A stretch of DNA of 64,000 nucleotides. Source: Rhodospirillaceae bacterium (lineage in GTDB: Bacteria; Pseudomonadota; Alphaproteobacteria; Puniceispirillales; Puniceispirillaceae). The position numbers were made by a program, and so were the translations under genes. Location of the stretch: positions 1 through 64,000 of the forward strand of contig PCBG01000014.1 in the NCBI GenBank assembly GCA_002731315.1. Direction: 5' to 3'. How positions within the stretch are numbered: the stretch's first letter is position 1; every line of letters begins with the position of its first letter. Under the pieces are notes generated by a model that made no database searches, was not told the origin of the DNA, and saw only the letters and a program-made list of their open reading frames with translations. Shown here piece by piece: positions 14,622 through 23,265 of this stretch.

Positions 14622-16859
14622 ATGGGTAATTTCGATATGGTTGGCGGCAAGGCATCTCTGGCAATTTCTAGTGGTGGGCAGCTGGCGGCGGACACGCCCA
14701 AGGATGGGGATGCCGAAACACTGGCGTTGTTTGCCGGTCTTTTTGCGCTGATGCAGCAGACACGCAATCCAACCTCGTCAGGCGTTGCACCGGGATATAC
14801 AGCGGGCGTCACATCAAACGCTACAGAGGCTCAAACGGTCGCTACCCCGGAAACAGCCACGCCACAATTGGCTGGTATGAATTTGCCTGCAGCTGCTCAC
14901 TTGATGCCTGAAAAACATGCTCCCGCAGAGGCGACGATATCCATCATGACCGCGCCTCTTGATGGCATTGCAGGTGACGTTGGAACGCCCGGTGAGGTTA
15001 GCGATCTGGACCATGGTGCTGCGCGACTGACGCACCTTCTTATGGCGGCTGGTAATCTCGTCGAGAGCCCGACCCGACCCTCCGCTGACGGGCATAACAG
15101 CAAAAAGGCAATAGATGGAAATGCTTCTGTGGGCAAAGCTGGTGTTGCAGGGACAGTCACAACGGCGACACAGGGCGTTGCCAGCCAGCCTGCTGCACCT
15201 TCTGATCTTGCCAACATTCCTTCGGCGGCTGCCGTCCTGCTCAACAAGGCCGCAAGCCTGATGGAAAAAGTAGAGGTGAATCCTGCCGATTCAGCTAGTG
15301 AGGTAAGGCGGCATCGCGGCGGGCGCTACGGGGCTGAAGTCTCACATCTTGCAGAACTGATGTCAGCAATCCGGTCAAATTTCGAATCTGTTGCACTAGA
15401 TGTCCCTCCAGAGACAACCAAGGCATCAGACGCCACCATCCCTGTAGATGACAGTTTTATCCTGACCGCACATTCCGATTTTGTTGGACCGATGCCAAAG
15501 ATAATGATGGTGGAACATGGCTCTGACCGGCCAGCAGAACCCGAGATCGCACCTGTCTCTGACCAGTTTGTCGGTCCGATGCCAAAGCTGGCACCCGTTG
15601 CCATGCCGGCCAAAATGGCACCTGTATCTGACCAGTTTATCGGTCCGATGCCAAAGCTGGCACCGGTTGCCATGCCGGCCAACATGGCACCTGTCTCTAA
15701 CCAATTTGTCGGTCCGATGCCAAAGCTGGCACCCGTTGCCATATCAGCTAATATGGCACCTGTCTCTGACCAGTTTATCGGGCACATGCCGCTTTTGTCC
15801 TCTGTCAAACTAGAACAGAGCCTGGTGACCGGACCGCAGGTCAGCCCAGCGCAGACTGCATTGGCGCAGACTACCCCAGTTCAGACCGCCCCGGCGCAAG
15901 GCGCGCTGTCAATGCCCGGACAGGCTATCACAATTCCTTCTGCCTTGGTTGAGGCCATTCAGGATATGCCATCAAGTGAATTGCCGCCAGAAGAACGTGA
16001 TGTCGTGATGCAATCGCGGAACATGATGTCGGAGTCAAAGACGAAAACCGAATGGCTTGCCACCGCGGATACAGACCGCGCGCTGGCACGAAAGATGGCT
16101 TTCGACACTGCACAGACAACAAAGCAGACATTGACGCCAGCCGATATTGAAAAGCTGATCGACAATGTAACCCAGCCAAGATCGAGTGGTGAGGGTGCCA
16201 GCACTTCTGCTTCCACATCCTCGACTGCGACCGTTGCCCAGATTGCAGCTGGAGGTTCCGCCTCGTCAGGTGGCGGGAACAGCCATGGTGGCAGCCAGCA
16301 GGGAACAGCTGATGGCGGAGACATGCCTTCCACGCGTGATACGGCCGGTAAGATGATGGTGCATCGGTTGAATACAGATCAGCGGGGCTGGGGCGGCATG
16401 CTTGTCCGGCAACTGGAAACCGGCATGCAAAACGGAACACAGGCACTACGCATCATTCTGGAGCCCGGCAACCTCGGGAAATTGAACGTCGATTTGTATT
16501 TCCGTGATGGTGGAGCGGCCATTCGCATGGCCGCCGAAACCAATGAGGCCGCGCGTCTTTTAAGCGGATCGCGCCATCACCTTAGCCAGATGTTAGAAGG
16601 TGCCGGGATGCGGCTAGCCAGCTTGCAGACAGTCACCAGTAGTACAGCAGATGGGGGCGCAGACAGTCAGAATGCCAATAACAACAATTCGCAGCACGAT
16701 AGCAGTGGCAAAAATAGTAGCGATAATCAAGCTTTTGCTAATAAGATGCGTGATGCAAGTCAGGACACAGATGCAAAGGATGTGGCATTGGATGACGCCT
16801 CGATGGGAACAGCTCGGCCACAAGGACAGGAAACGGCTGTTATCAGCATTTTGGCCTGA
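14622..16859 (+). CDS. fliK: Flagellar hook-length control protein FliK
   Basis: FliK is the secreted molecular ruler that sets hook length and switches export specificity through FlhB. The 745-residue protein is mostly low-complexity (Ala, Pro, Ser, Thr), with a conserved C-terminal Flg_hook domain around GTQALRIILEPGNLGKLNVD and GSRHHLSQMLEGAGMRL. A tandem 23-residue repeat occupies about residues 310-393, and a Gly/Ser-rich stretch precedes the C-domain. The start at ATG 14622 has AAGGTGG 7 nt upstream and lies 60 bp after the predicted sigma-54 transcript start. The C-terminus is Asn/Ser/Asp-rich. The length suggests a longer ruler than the roughly 400-aa enterobacterial protein. Confidence 0.92.
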   Translation: MGNFDMVGGKASLAISSGGQLAADTPKDGDAETLALFAGLFALMQQTRNPTSSGVAPGYTAGVTSNATEAQTVATPETATPQLAGMNLPAAAHLMPEKHAPAEATISIMTAPLDGIAGDVGTPGEVSDLDHGAARLTHLLMAAGNLVESPTRPSADGHNSKKAIDGNASVGKAGVAGTVTTATQGVASQPAAPSDLANIPSAAAVLLNKAASLMEKVEVNPADSASEVRRHRGGRYGAEVSHLAELMSAIRSNFESVALDVPPETTKASDATIPVDDSFILTAHSDFVGPMPKIMMVEHGSDRPAEPEIAPVSDQFVGPMPKLAPVAMPAKMAPVSDQFIGPMPKLAPVAMPANMAPVSNQFVGPMPKLAPVAISANMAPVSDQFIGHMPLLSSVKLEQSLVTGPQVSPAQTALAQTTPVQTAPAQGALSMPGQAITIPSALVEAIQDMPSSELPPEERDVVMQSRNMMSESKTKTEWLATADTDRALARKMAFDTAQTTKQTLTPADIEKLIDNVTQPRSSGEGASTSASTSSTATVAQIAAGGSASSGGGNSHGGSQQGTADGGDMPSTRDTAGKMMVHRLNTDQRGWGGMLVRQLETGMQNGTQALRIILEPGNLGKLNVDLYFRDGGAAIRMAAETNEAARLLSGSRHHLSQMLEGAGMRLASLQTVTSSTADGGADSQNANNNNSQHDSSGKNSSDNQAFANKMRDASQDTDAKDVALDDASMGTARPQGQETAVISILA
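15549..15800 (+). repeat. Tandem 69-bp repeat inside fliK
   Basis: Units begin at 15549, 15618, 15687 and 15756, exactly 69 bp apart, with the last partial. Each encodes a 23-residue unit starting APVS(D/N)QF(V/I)GPMPKL. A degenerate upstream copy (SDFVGPMPK) starts near 15477. The units are nearly identical in nucleotide sequence, so copy number may vary between strains and change FliK length. Confidence 0.93.
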
Positions 16860-16868
16860 TGGGTATTT

Positions 16869-16883
16869 TGGCACAAACAATGC
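16869..16883 (+). promoter_or_regulatory. Sigma-54 promoter of fliL
   Basis: TGGCACAAACAATGC has a perfect TGGCAC -24 half and ATGC at -12, GG-N10-GC spacing. It lies 10 bp after the fliK stop, with about 75 nt of leader before fliL. It would drive fliL-fliM-fliN independently of fliK. Confidence 0.65.
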
Positions 16884-16969
16884 ATTGCATTTACGAATCG
16901 GTGAATTCTGGATTGAACCAGATGCGCCGATCCGCAACTCTTTATCGGTCTTGAAAGAGGATTTAGGAC

Positions 16970-17548
16970 ATGGCTGAGAATGAAGCAGAACAGAAGGCCG
17001 GTAGTGGCCTTGTCAAAAAGCTGCTGATTTTCGGTGGCGGCGGCCTTGGCATGATTGCAGTTGGCCTTGGTGCCGGCTGGCTGATCTTTGGCAGCGCGCA
17101 ACCCGATCCATCAGAAGAGATTGAGGAAATCATCGAGCGCAAGCTAGCTGAGCGTGAAACTGCTGAGGCAGAGGCCGATAACTCGACCGAGCCGCAAAAG
17201 CAGTCAAAGGAAACGCCAGAAGATGACGTCTTTGAGACTATCTATCATGAATTTGCCGGCACCTTTACGACCAACTTGGACGGGTCACGTAAGATGCTGC
17301 AGCTGGGCATTGGCGTATCAACACAGTATGACGATACGGTCATGATAAATGTTGAATCACACCAGCTTGCATTGCGTTCGGTCATTCTTGGTGTCATCAG
17401 TAACTACTCCGAAGAAGACGTCAAAGGTAGTTCTGGGCGTGAAATGCTGGCGGTGTCAATTCGGGATGCCATTAATGGCAAGCTTGAGGTGCTGGAGGGT
17501 TTCGGCGGTATTGAGGAAGTGCATTTCACGTCATTTGTCCTGCAATAG
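16970..17548 (+). CDS. fliL: Flagellar basal body-associated protein FliL
   Basis: FliL is a single-pass inner membrane protein around the stator that supports motor torque. The 192-residue protein has one membrane segment at about 18-42 (Gly-rich), a charged acidic linker (46-85) and a periplasmic FliL domain ending in IEEVHFTSFVLQ, the typical terminus. A GAGG-containing site precedes ATG 16970. fliM follows after 82 bp. Confidence 0.95.
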   Translation: MAENEAEQKAGSGLVKKLLIFGGGGLGMIAVGLGAGWLIFGSAQPDPSEEIEEIIERKLAERETAEAEADNSTEPQKQSKETPEDDVFETIYHEFAGTFTTNLDGSRKMLQLGIGVSTQYDDTVMINVESHQLALRSVILGVISNYSEEDVKGSSGREMLAVSIRDAINGKLEVLEGFGGIEEVHFTSFVLQ

Positions 17549-17630
17549 GTCTGGTATGACCGGGCCGTGCTCCAGATCATCTCCCGGGGTCACGGGTAAA
17601 TTATTTAAGGTTGAACACAGAGGTTGAACA

Positions 17631-18596
17631 TTGGCGTCGACACGCAAACTCAGCAGCGATGAAGTCAATGCCCTGATTGAAGGTCTGGGCTCGGAGACTG
17701 CTTCGTCGTCTTCCATCATGGATAGTGATGATGTGCGGCCGTTCCAGTTCGGCTCTGATGACCTTTCGCTTCTTGGCGATTATCACGCACTGCGTATCAT
17801 TAATGAACGGTTTGCGCGGCTGGCACGCTCGGTTTTTTTGCCGATGCTGCGGATCCAGCCACGGATTTCTTCGTTCCCGCCAGAAGTGAAAACCTTTGAT
17901 GAATACACCGCTGGTATCGAGAACTTCATGAGTCTCAATATCAGCCGCATTGAAGAGTTGCGCGGCAACCTGCTGACGGTACTGACGCCGAGTTTTATTT
18001 CGGTTCTCACCAACAGCTATTATGGGGGCAAGATTGCGGCACTTGAATCAAAAAAGATGGAATTCACCGCCACAGAAGAGCGGATAATCGAGCTGATAAA
18101 TGAAGGCTTGCGGGACACATTGCAGGTGGCCTGGCGCGATCTGATGCCGATAACGGTGACCCACCAGAACCGCGAAATCAATCCGCAATTCGCTTCATTC
18201 GTTGATGGAGCGGAACTAGTCATTATTTGTTCGTTCGTGGTTCAGCTTCCCGATACGGATGCGGCCAGTTTTGACATTATCTACCCATTGCAGACATTGA
18301 AGCCGATTGCGGCGCAACTGCGCTCGCGCCTGCAGGCAGATGTGTCCGAGGATGATCACACCTGGCGCGAAAAGATGGAGCGTGCCGTTCTCAACATACC
18401 ACTGGAAGTGACAGCACGTCTCAGCCAGCCGGTAGTGTCCATGTATAAGCTGATCAATATGCAGATCGGTGACACCTTCCCGATGACGATCGGCGAAGGA
18501 GTGGAAATTCGTATCAAGGATGAAGATGCTTTCTTTGGTGAACTGGGTGAGGTTGGCGGCAACGCGGCTGTGAATTTGTCGTCGCGAATCAAGTGA
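17631..18596 (+). CDS. fliM: Flagellar motor switch protein FliM
   Basis: FliM forms the C ring with FliG and FliN and binds phosphorylated CheY. The 321-residue protein begins with the CheY-binding peptide LSSDEVNALIEG (about 6-17). The middle domain binds FliG, and the C-terminal SpoA domain contains NMQIGDTFPM. The start is TTG at 17631, preceded by GAGG 6 nt upstream; there is no nearby in-frame ATG that keeps the CheY peptide. Confidence 0.96.
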   Translation: MASTRKLSSDEVNALIEGLGSETASSSSIMDSDDVRPFQFGSDDLSLLGDYHALRIINERFARLARSVFLPMLRIQPRISSFPPEVKTFDEYTAGIENFMSLNISRIEELRGNLLTVLTPSFISVLTNSYYGGKIAALESKKMEFTATEERIIELINEGLRDTLQVAWRDLMPITVTHQNREINPQFASFVDGAELVIICSFVVQLPDTDAASFDIIYPLQTLKPIAAQLRSRLQADVSEDDHTWREKMERAVLNIPLEVTARLSQPVVSMYKLINMQIGDTFPMTIGEGVEIRIKDEDAFFGELGEVGGNAAVNLSSRIK

Positions 18597-18652
18597 CGAT
18601 ACGGGGCCGCCGCCAGCCGGCTAGCGGGTCAGGAATTGGAAAGGATTGAACC

Positions 18653-18973
18653 ATGGCTGAAGAAACCGAAGTTGCTGAAGATGCAATGGATGCGACCACC
18701 GCCGAGCGGGTCAGTGCCGAAAACATGCGGCTTCTCGAGAATATTGATGTCGCCTTGACTGTTGAGGTTGGCAAGGCCGAGATCAAGATTCGTGACCTGC
18801 TGCGGCTGAATGAAGGGTCAGTCATTGAGCTCAATCGGCTTGCCGGCGATCCGCTGGATATTCTTGCCAACGGGACAATGATCGCCAAGGGAGAGGTTGT
18901 CATGGTGGGTGAACGGTTCGGCGTGCGCTTTACCGAGATTGTTGACCCGGCCGCGCGTATGGAATCGCTCTAG
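18653..18973 (+). CDS. fliN: Flagellar motor switch protein FliN
   Basis: FliN is the lower C-ring ring component and binds FliH to localise the export ATPase. The 106-residue protein has an acidic N-terminal tail of ~35 residues and one SpoA domain (IDVALTVEVGKAEIKIRDLL, then GSVIELNRLAGDPLDI). It ends FGVRFTEIVDP, as in the family. It starts 56 bp after fliM behind GGAAAGG. A 234-bp gap follows, with a new promoter for fliO. Confidence 0.96.
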   Translation: MAEETEVAEDAMDATTAERVSAENMRLLENIDVALTVEVGKAEIKIRDLLRLNEGSVIELNRLAGDPLDILANGTMIAKGEVVMVGERFGVRFTEIVDPAARMESL

Positions 18974-19156
18974 CATTACGCAACACTCATCTGTCGGTAT
19001 TTTGACAGTGCTGCGCCATTGAATGTCGCATTGCTGTCCACGGACTGCCGGATTGGTGACACTGCCAGGATTCTACTGACAGAAGCCCCAATTTTTCATT
19101 TAAAATTATCAATAATTCAGTAGGTTATGGATCTTTCTATAGCTGGCTTTTGATGT

Positions 19157-19171
19157 TGGCACGCGGTTTGC
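19157..19171 (+). promoter_or_regulatory. Sigma-54 promoter of fliO-fliP-fliQ-fliR-flhB
   Basis: TGGCACGCGGTTTGC is a full consensus match (TGGCACG-N4-TTGC), the best in the window. It lies in the 234-bp break between fliN and fliO, with a predicted start near 19183, 25 nt before fliO. It separates the export-gate genes from the switch genes as an independently controlled unit. Confidence 0.85.
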
Positions 19172-19207
19172 CTTTATTGGTGCGGGATAAACCAATGGAG
19201 TGTCGGC

Positions 19208-19669
19208 ATGCCGGTCCAGCCAAGCATTTCGCCAGATCAGATCGTCACGATTGTGGCGTTCCTGTTGTTGCTGTTCACGTTAATGTGGCTGATAAAGCGC
19301 AACCGCGGTGGCATTGCCAGCCGCCTGCGCTCGGACCGCCGGATGACCCATATTGAGGATCTGGCTCTGGCACCGCATCAGCGCGTGCATCTGATCGAAG
19401 TTGATGGCCGCACATTCATGGTCCATGCCGGCAAGGGGCATGCGGCCAGCTTCATCGCTGTTGATGGAGAGCTGCCAACCGATATGGTAGTTGCCAAGGC
19501 AAGGGCAGTTGCAGAAACAAAAGCCAAATCAAAAAATAACGCGGTGGCCAAGGGCATCGTTGATGACGCCCGAAAAGCCGCCCCGAAGCCGGCACGTCCG
19601 GTCAAGGCATTTGCTGCAGCTATCGCCGCGGCAAGGCGTAACAATCCGTCAGTGGGGTTTGGCAAATGA
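19208..19669 (+). CDS. fliO: Flagellar biosynthesis protein FliO
   Basis: FliO is a membrane scaffold that helps assemble the FliP ring of the export gate. The 153-residue protein has one N-terminal membrane segment at about 11-30 (VTIVAFLLLLFTLMWLI), a basic stretch and a short cytoplasmic FliO domain (LALAPHQRVHLIEVDGRTFM). The C-terminal third is basic and Ala/Lys-rich. A GGAG ribosome site is close to ATG 19208. The stop overlaps the fliP start as ATGA. Confidence 0.92.
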   Translation: MPVQPSISPDQIVTIVAFLLLLFTLMWLIKRNRGGIASRLRSDRRMTHIEDLALAPHQRVHLIEVDGRTFMVHAGKGHAASFIAVDGELPTDMVVAKARAVAETKAKSKNNAVAKGIVDDARKAAPKPARPVKAFAAAIAAARRNNPSVGFGK

Positions 19670-20478
19670 TCCGCGGCTCAAGGCTATTTCCCTTTATGGG
19701 GGTGTTTCCCATTATGGAACCAAAACTCCGAAACTTTTTGGCCAGCCTTTTTATCTTCCTGGCAGGTATCATAATGACGTCGCAAGCGATGGCGCAGGTT
19801 GCGGGCATTCCCGCTTTTAGCATCAATGAGGGCGAAGGCGGCTCAACCTATTCTTTGTCTCTGCAGATCCTTGCACTCATGACGGCGCTGACTATGCTGC
19901 CGTCGCTTGTGCTCGGAATGACATCTTTTACCCGCATCATCATCGTATTGTCGATCCTACGCCAGGCAATGGGAACACAGCAGACCCCGCCCAATCAGGT
20001 GCTGGTGGCCATTGCGCTGTTCCTGACACTCTTCATCATGGCGCCGACTTTTACCATGCTGAATACTGAAGTGATTTCGCCCTATCTTGATGGGCAGAAA
20101 CCAGCCGAGATCGCTATCGTCGAGGGTGTGGATATCATGAAGCGGTTTCTGGTGCAGAATACCCGCGTCAATGATCTCGTGATGTTTGCCGAGATGGTGG
20201 GTGACAAGCCCTATGCAACGCCAGAAGACGTGCCGTTGAATGTGCTCTTGCCTGCCTTCATTACCTCTGAACTGAAAACGGCCTTCCAGATCGGCTTTCT
20301 GCTGTTTCTGCCTTTTCTTGTGATCGACATGGTCATTGCATCGGTCCTGATGTCGCTGGGCATGATGATGCTTAGCCCGATGCTGGTAGCGCTGCCCTTC
20401 AAGCTGCTGCTCTTTGTCCTCGTGGATGGATGGGCAATGACTGTCGGATCGCTTGTCGCAACTTATTCGTCTGGCTAG
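19666..20478 (+). CDS. fliP: Flagellar biosynthetic protein FliP
   Basis: FliP is the main pore subunit of the flagellar export gate (FliP5FliQ4FliR1). The 270-residue protein has an N-terminal signal-like hydrophobic segment and family signatures SFTRIIIVLSILRQAMGTQQ and PPNQVLVAIALFLT, with further membrane helices near the C-terminus. Coupling to fliO is through an ATGA overlap. ATG 19714 (MEPKLRN) is an alternative start giving a more typical signal sequence. Confidence 0.97.
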   Translation: MIRGSRLFPFMGVFPIMEPKLRNFLASLFIFLAGIIMTSQAMAQVAGIPAFSINEGEGGSTYSLSLQILALMTALTMLPSLVLGMTSFTRIIIVLSILRQAMGTQQTPPNQVLVAIALFLTLFIMAPTFTMLNTEVISPYLDGQKPAEIAIVEGVDIMKRFLVQNTRVNDLVMFAEMVGDKPYATPEDVPLNVLLPAFITSELKTAFQIGFLLFLPFLVIDMVIASVLMSLGMMMLSPMLVALPFKLLLFVLVDGWAMTVGSLVATYSSG

Positions 20479-20540
20479 CGCGAGCCAAAAAAACACCCGA
20501 ATTTAGAGAGCTTCATTCAGGCAACGCTAAGGACAGGAAG

Positions 20541-20807
20541 ATGGATTTTGATACAAATGTGGAATTCCTGAGGACTGCCTTGTGGCAAATCCTTCTTGCG
20601 GCAGGACCGTTGTTGGCGGTTGCGCTAACAATTGGTTTGCTGATCGGCATTATTCAGGCGGCGACCTCTATCAATGAAATGACGCTGAGCTTTGTGCCTA
20701 AACTTGTTATAGTGATTTTCAGCTTTGGACTGTTTTCAACTTACATGCTGACGCTGTTGTCAGAATATTTCGTGTTCATCTTTGACCAGATCACACAGAT
20801 AAGCTGA
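20541..20807 (+). CDS. fliQ: Flagellar biosynthetic protein FliQ
   Basis: FliQ is the small two-helix subunit of the export gate. The 88-residue length matches the usual 89. Two hydrophobic hairpin helices are visible around 15-38 and 50-75, and the family sequence GIIQAATSINEMTLSFVPK lies between them. The start at ATG 20541, just after GGACAGGAAG, gives the standard length; a longer frame from 20430 overlaps fliP and was not used. Confidence 0.96.
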   Translation: MDFDTNVEFLRTALWQILLAAGPLLAVALTIGLLIGIIQAATSINEMTLSFVPKLVIVIFSFGLFSTYMLTLLSEYFVFIFDQITQIS

Positions 20808-20815
20808 GTGGGTTC

Positions 20816-21637
20816 ATGTTGGGGCTGGCCACGACAGAGCTGATGAAGATGCCGGGGACTGACTTGCAGTACCTGGTCCAACTGCTTCTGCAATATATGG
20901 TCGCTAGCCTGCGAATTGGCGCTTTTCTGCTCTCAGCTCCGATTTTTGGTGCCCGTTGGCTGCCATTACAGGTGCGGATCATCATGGGATTTGCCATCGG
21001 AGCAGCCATTGCCTCGCAGATGCCAGCAATCGATGTTGATCTGCTGACATCTTCGGTTGGCGTTATAATCATACTTACTGAAGTGGCCATCGGGCTTGCG
21101 GCGGGCCTGACATTGACCATCTGGTTTGCCGCGATGCTGCTGGCTGGTGAAAAGATCGCCTCTACGTCGGGTCTCGGCTACGCCGCTCAGGTAGATCCGT
21201 CCACGGGTGGCCAGACGCCTGTTGTCAGCCAGCTCCTTTATCTTTTTCTGTTGGCAGTTTTCCTGTCACTCGATGGGCATCTGCTGGCTATCGGCACGAT
21301 AATGGAATCTTATCGTATCTTGCCGATTGGGGCTCCCATTGCCCCCAGTATGCTGATCGAAGCTGGCATTGCAGCTGCGGGATCAATGTTTCTGGCTGCT
21401 ACTATCATCATGTTGCCAATCGCCATGGTCCTGCTTTTGATCAATATGACAATCGGCATCATCACACGGTCGGCCCCACAGCTGAACCTGTTCTCATTCG
21501 GCTTTCCTATTACGCTTCTGTCAGTGTTCATCGTGCTTTTTTTCTCGGCGGCGGCGATCGGGGCAAGTGCTGAAAGCCTGATAGAAAATGCCCTTATCGC
21601 AATTCAAACGCTGATCGGAGGGCTCGCCTATGGCTGA
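20816..21637 (+). CDS. fliR: Flagellar biosynthetic protein FliR
   Basis: FliR is the single-copy subunit closing the FliP ring of the export gate. The 273-residue protein has about six hydrophobic segments and family motifs including the RIGAFLLSAPIFGARWLP region and GEKIASTSGLGYAAQVDPST. It starts 9 bp after fliQ and overlaps flhB by 8 bp. Confidence 0.96.
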   Translation: MLGLATTELMKMPGTDLQYLVQLLLQYMVASLRIGAFLLSAPIFGARWLPLQVRIIMGFAIGAAIASQMPAIDVDLLTSSVGVIIILTEVAIGLAAGLTLTIWFAAMLLAGEKIASTSGLGYAAQVDPSTGGQTPVVSQLLYLFLLAVFLSLDGHLLAIGTIMESYRILPIGAPIAPSMLIEAGIAAAGSMFLAATIIMLPIAMVLLLINMTIGIITRSAPQLNLFSFGFPITLLSVFIVLFFSAAAIGASAESLIENALIAIQTLIGGLAYG

Positions 21638-22787
21638 GGAAAATCAGGACGGTCAGGAAAAAACCGAAGAACCCACCCAACGGCGAATCGACAAAGCCGC
21701 TGAGGAAGGGAGGGTTTTGACCTCTAAGGAAGTGATGGTTTTTACCTCGCTGGCCATGGGGTTCGTCCTGTTTCTAGCATTGGGCCGGTTTATGCCGTTG
21801 GGCCTCTCGATCTGGGGTAGCCTATTTGTTTTCGATTCCGCGCTGAATTTGGATACGCTGGGCCTCGTCAAAGTGCGTTATGCCTTTTGGCTTGTCATTC
21901 TTGTCACCTTTGTTGTTGGCGTCCCCCTGATAATCGTAACGCTGCTAACGCAAATAGGTGTTGGTGGCCTGAACTTTTCAACGCAGGCGCTGCATTTTAA
22001 GGGCAACCGCATCGACCCGCTGGCTGGTCTGAAGCGTATTTTCTCCATCAAGGGGCTGGTGGAGCTGGCCAAGTCGGTCCTGAAGGTGGCGCTGCTCTTT
22101 GGTATTGGCGGTGTCATCATTTATATGCAGCTACCGGAGCTTATCCAGCTCTCTGCAAGCTCGCTAGGCCAGTCAATTGAACGAGCTAGCGCAGCGGTTC
22201 CCTATGTTTTAGGCGGGTTGCTTGTCGGGCTTTTCATTATCGCAGTGATCGATTTTGCATGGCAGCAGCATACCCATACACAATCACTTCGGATGACAAT
22301 CAAGGAAGTGAAGGACGAATCACGCCAGACTGAAGGCTCGCCGGAAGTGCGCGCCAAAATCCGGCGAATGCAGTATCAGCAATCTCAGGAATCCGCTAAG
22401 CAGCGCGATGCGTTGGGGAATGTCACCGATGCAACGGTGGTCATTACTAATCCGACACATTTTGCCGTTGCCCTGAAATATGCATCCGGCCAGATGGGGG
22501 CGCCCACGGTGCTTGCAATGGGGCGGGGTGTCATGGCACAGCAGATCATCGAGAAAGCCGAGGCACACGATGTTCGCACATTGCGGATCCCAATGCTGGC
22601 ACGTGCGTTGTTTTTCACCAGCGAAATCGGGGGTGAAATCACCGAAGGTCTTTATAATGCCGTGGCAGTAATCCTAGCTTATGTGTTCCGTATCAATAAC
22701 GACGAGACGCTTGAAATGCCGGATCTGACACTACCGCCTGAATTACGTTTTGATGAATACGGTAATCTCGAGACGGAGCCAAACTGA
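21630..22787 (+). CDS. flhB: Flagellar export switch protein FlhB
   Basis: FlhB is the export-gate protein that changes substrate class after self-cleavage in an NPTH motif; NPTH is present at residue 274 onwards (ITNPTHFAVALKY). The start has the usual charged segment (EKTEEPTQRRIDKAAEEGRV). Four membrane helices follow, then the cytoplasmic autoprotease domain. The length of 385 aa is typical. It overlaps fliR by 8 bp, and its last base is the first base of the next gene. flhA is not in the window. Confidence 0.97.
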   Translation: MAEENQDGQEKTEEPTQRRIDKAAEEGRVLTSKEVMVFTSLAMGFVLFLALGRFMPLGLSIWGSLFVFDSALNLDTLGLVKVRYAFWLVILVTFVVGVPLIIVTLLTQIGVGGLNFSTQALHFKGNRIDPLAGLKRIFSIKGLVELAKSVLKVALLFGIGGVIIYMQLPELIQLSASSLGQSIERASAAVPYVLGGLLVGLFIIAVIDFAWQQHTHTQSLRMTIKEVKDESRQTEGSPEVRAKIRRMQYQQSQESAKQRDALGNVTDATVVITNPTHFAVALKYASGQMGAPTVLAMGRGVMAQQIIEKAEAHDVRTLRIPMLARALFFTSEIGGEITEGLYNAVAVILAYVFRINNDETLEMPDLTLPPELRFDEYGNLETEPN

Positions 22788-23005
22788 TGGCCAGAAAACA
22801 AAAGCAGCGCAGCCTTGGCGAGATGATCAGCACTGTTTGTTTCTATGGTGTTGGCGCCTATTTCCTTTTGGATGGCAGCCAGGCACGGGTTGAAGGCGCC
22901 AGTGTTCAGCATTATGCCGGGTTGTGGGCTGCGGGCGTGCTGTGCCTGTTGGGCGGCGCAAGATTTGTGATAAGCCACTGGGTGGCCAGCTGGCGCGGGA
23001 GGTAA
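22787..23005 (+). CDS. Small two-helix membrane protein after flhB
   Basis: A 72-residue protein with a basic N-terminus (ARKQKQR) and two predicted membrane helices at about 14-30 and 44-63, a hairpin with both ends likely cytoplasmic. It overlaps the flhB stop by one base (TGATGG), so it is translationally coupled to the export switch gene. I do not recognise the family. It is the first of four consecutive small genes that appear to form one transcript with the fliO-flhB block. Confidence 0.7.
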   Translation: MARKQKQRSLGEMISTVCFYGVGAYFLLDGSQARVEGASVQHYAGLWAAGVLCLLGGARFVISHWVASWRGR

Positions 23006-23007
23006 AG

Positions 23008-23265
23008 GTGAAAATTCGCCCGCAGCAACAAGCCGGGTCTGGCCCGGGCCGGGATACGATGGTGAATTGCTTTGATTGCAAATTTCACTTCATCACGCAT
23101 GAGCCGCACCGACCCTATGGATGCCGGAGATTTGGGTTCAAAGGCCCTTTCCTGCCATCGCGCACAGTTTTTCAGGAAACTGGCATGAAATGTGCTTACT
23201 ACACAGAAGGTAATCCCCATGAAAAGGGGCAGAAGCTACGCGGATCTAACGGGAGACTGGCATGA
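23008..23265 (+). CDS. Small Cys-rich flagellar-cluster protein (CxxC, possible metal site)
   Basis: An 85-residue soluble protein. Residues 19-22 are CFDC, followed by HF, then GCRRFGFKGPFLPS and GMKCAYY, giving four cysteines in a CxxC...C...C arrangement with conserved-looking aromatic residues. Small proteins with this Cys/aromatic pattern occur next to flagellar genes in several proteobacteria from memory; their function is not established, and a metal-binding fold is inference. The start is GTG 23008, with GGGAGG immediately upstream, 2 bp after the previous stop. The stop overlaps the next gene as ATGA. Confidence 0.7.
   Translation: MKIRPQQQAGSGPGRDTMVNCFDCKFHFITHEPHRPYGCRRFGFKGPFLPSRTVFQETGMKCAYYTEGNPHEKGQKLRGSNGRLA

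Noticed and set aside
15517..15813. Alternative plus-strand frame of 98 codons inside fliK
   Set aside because: It arises from the 69-bp tandem repeat read in another frame.
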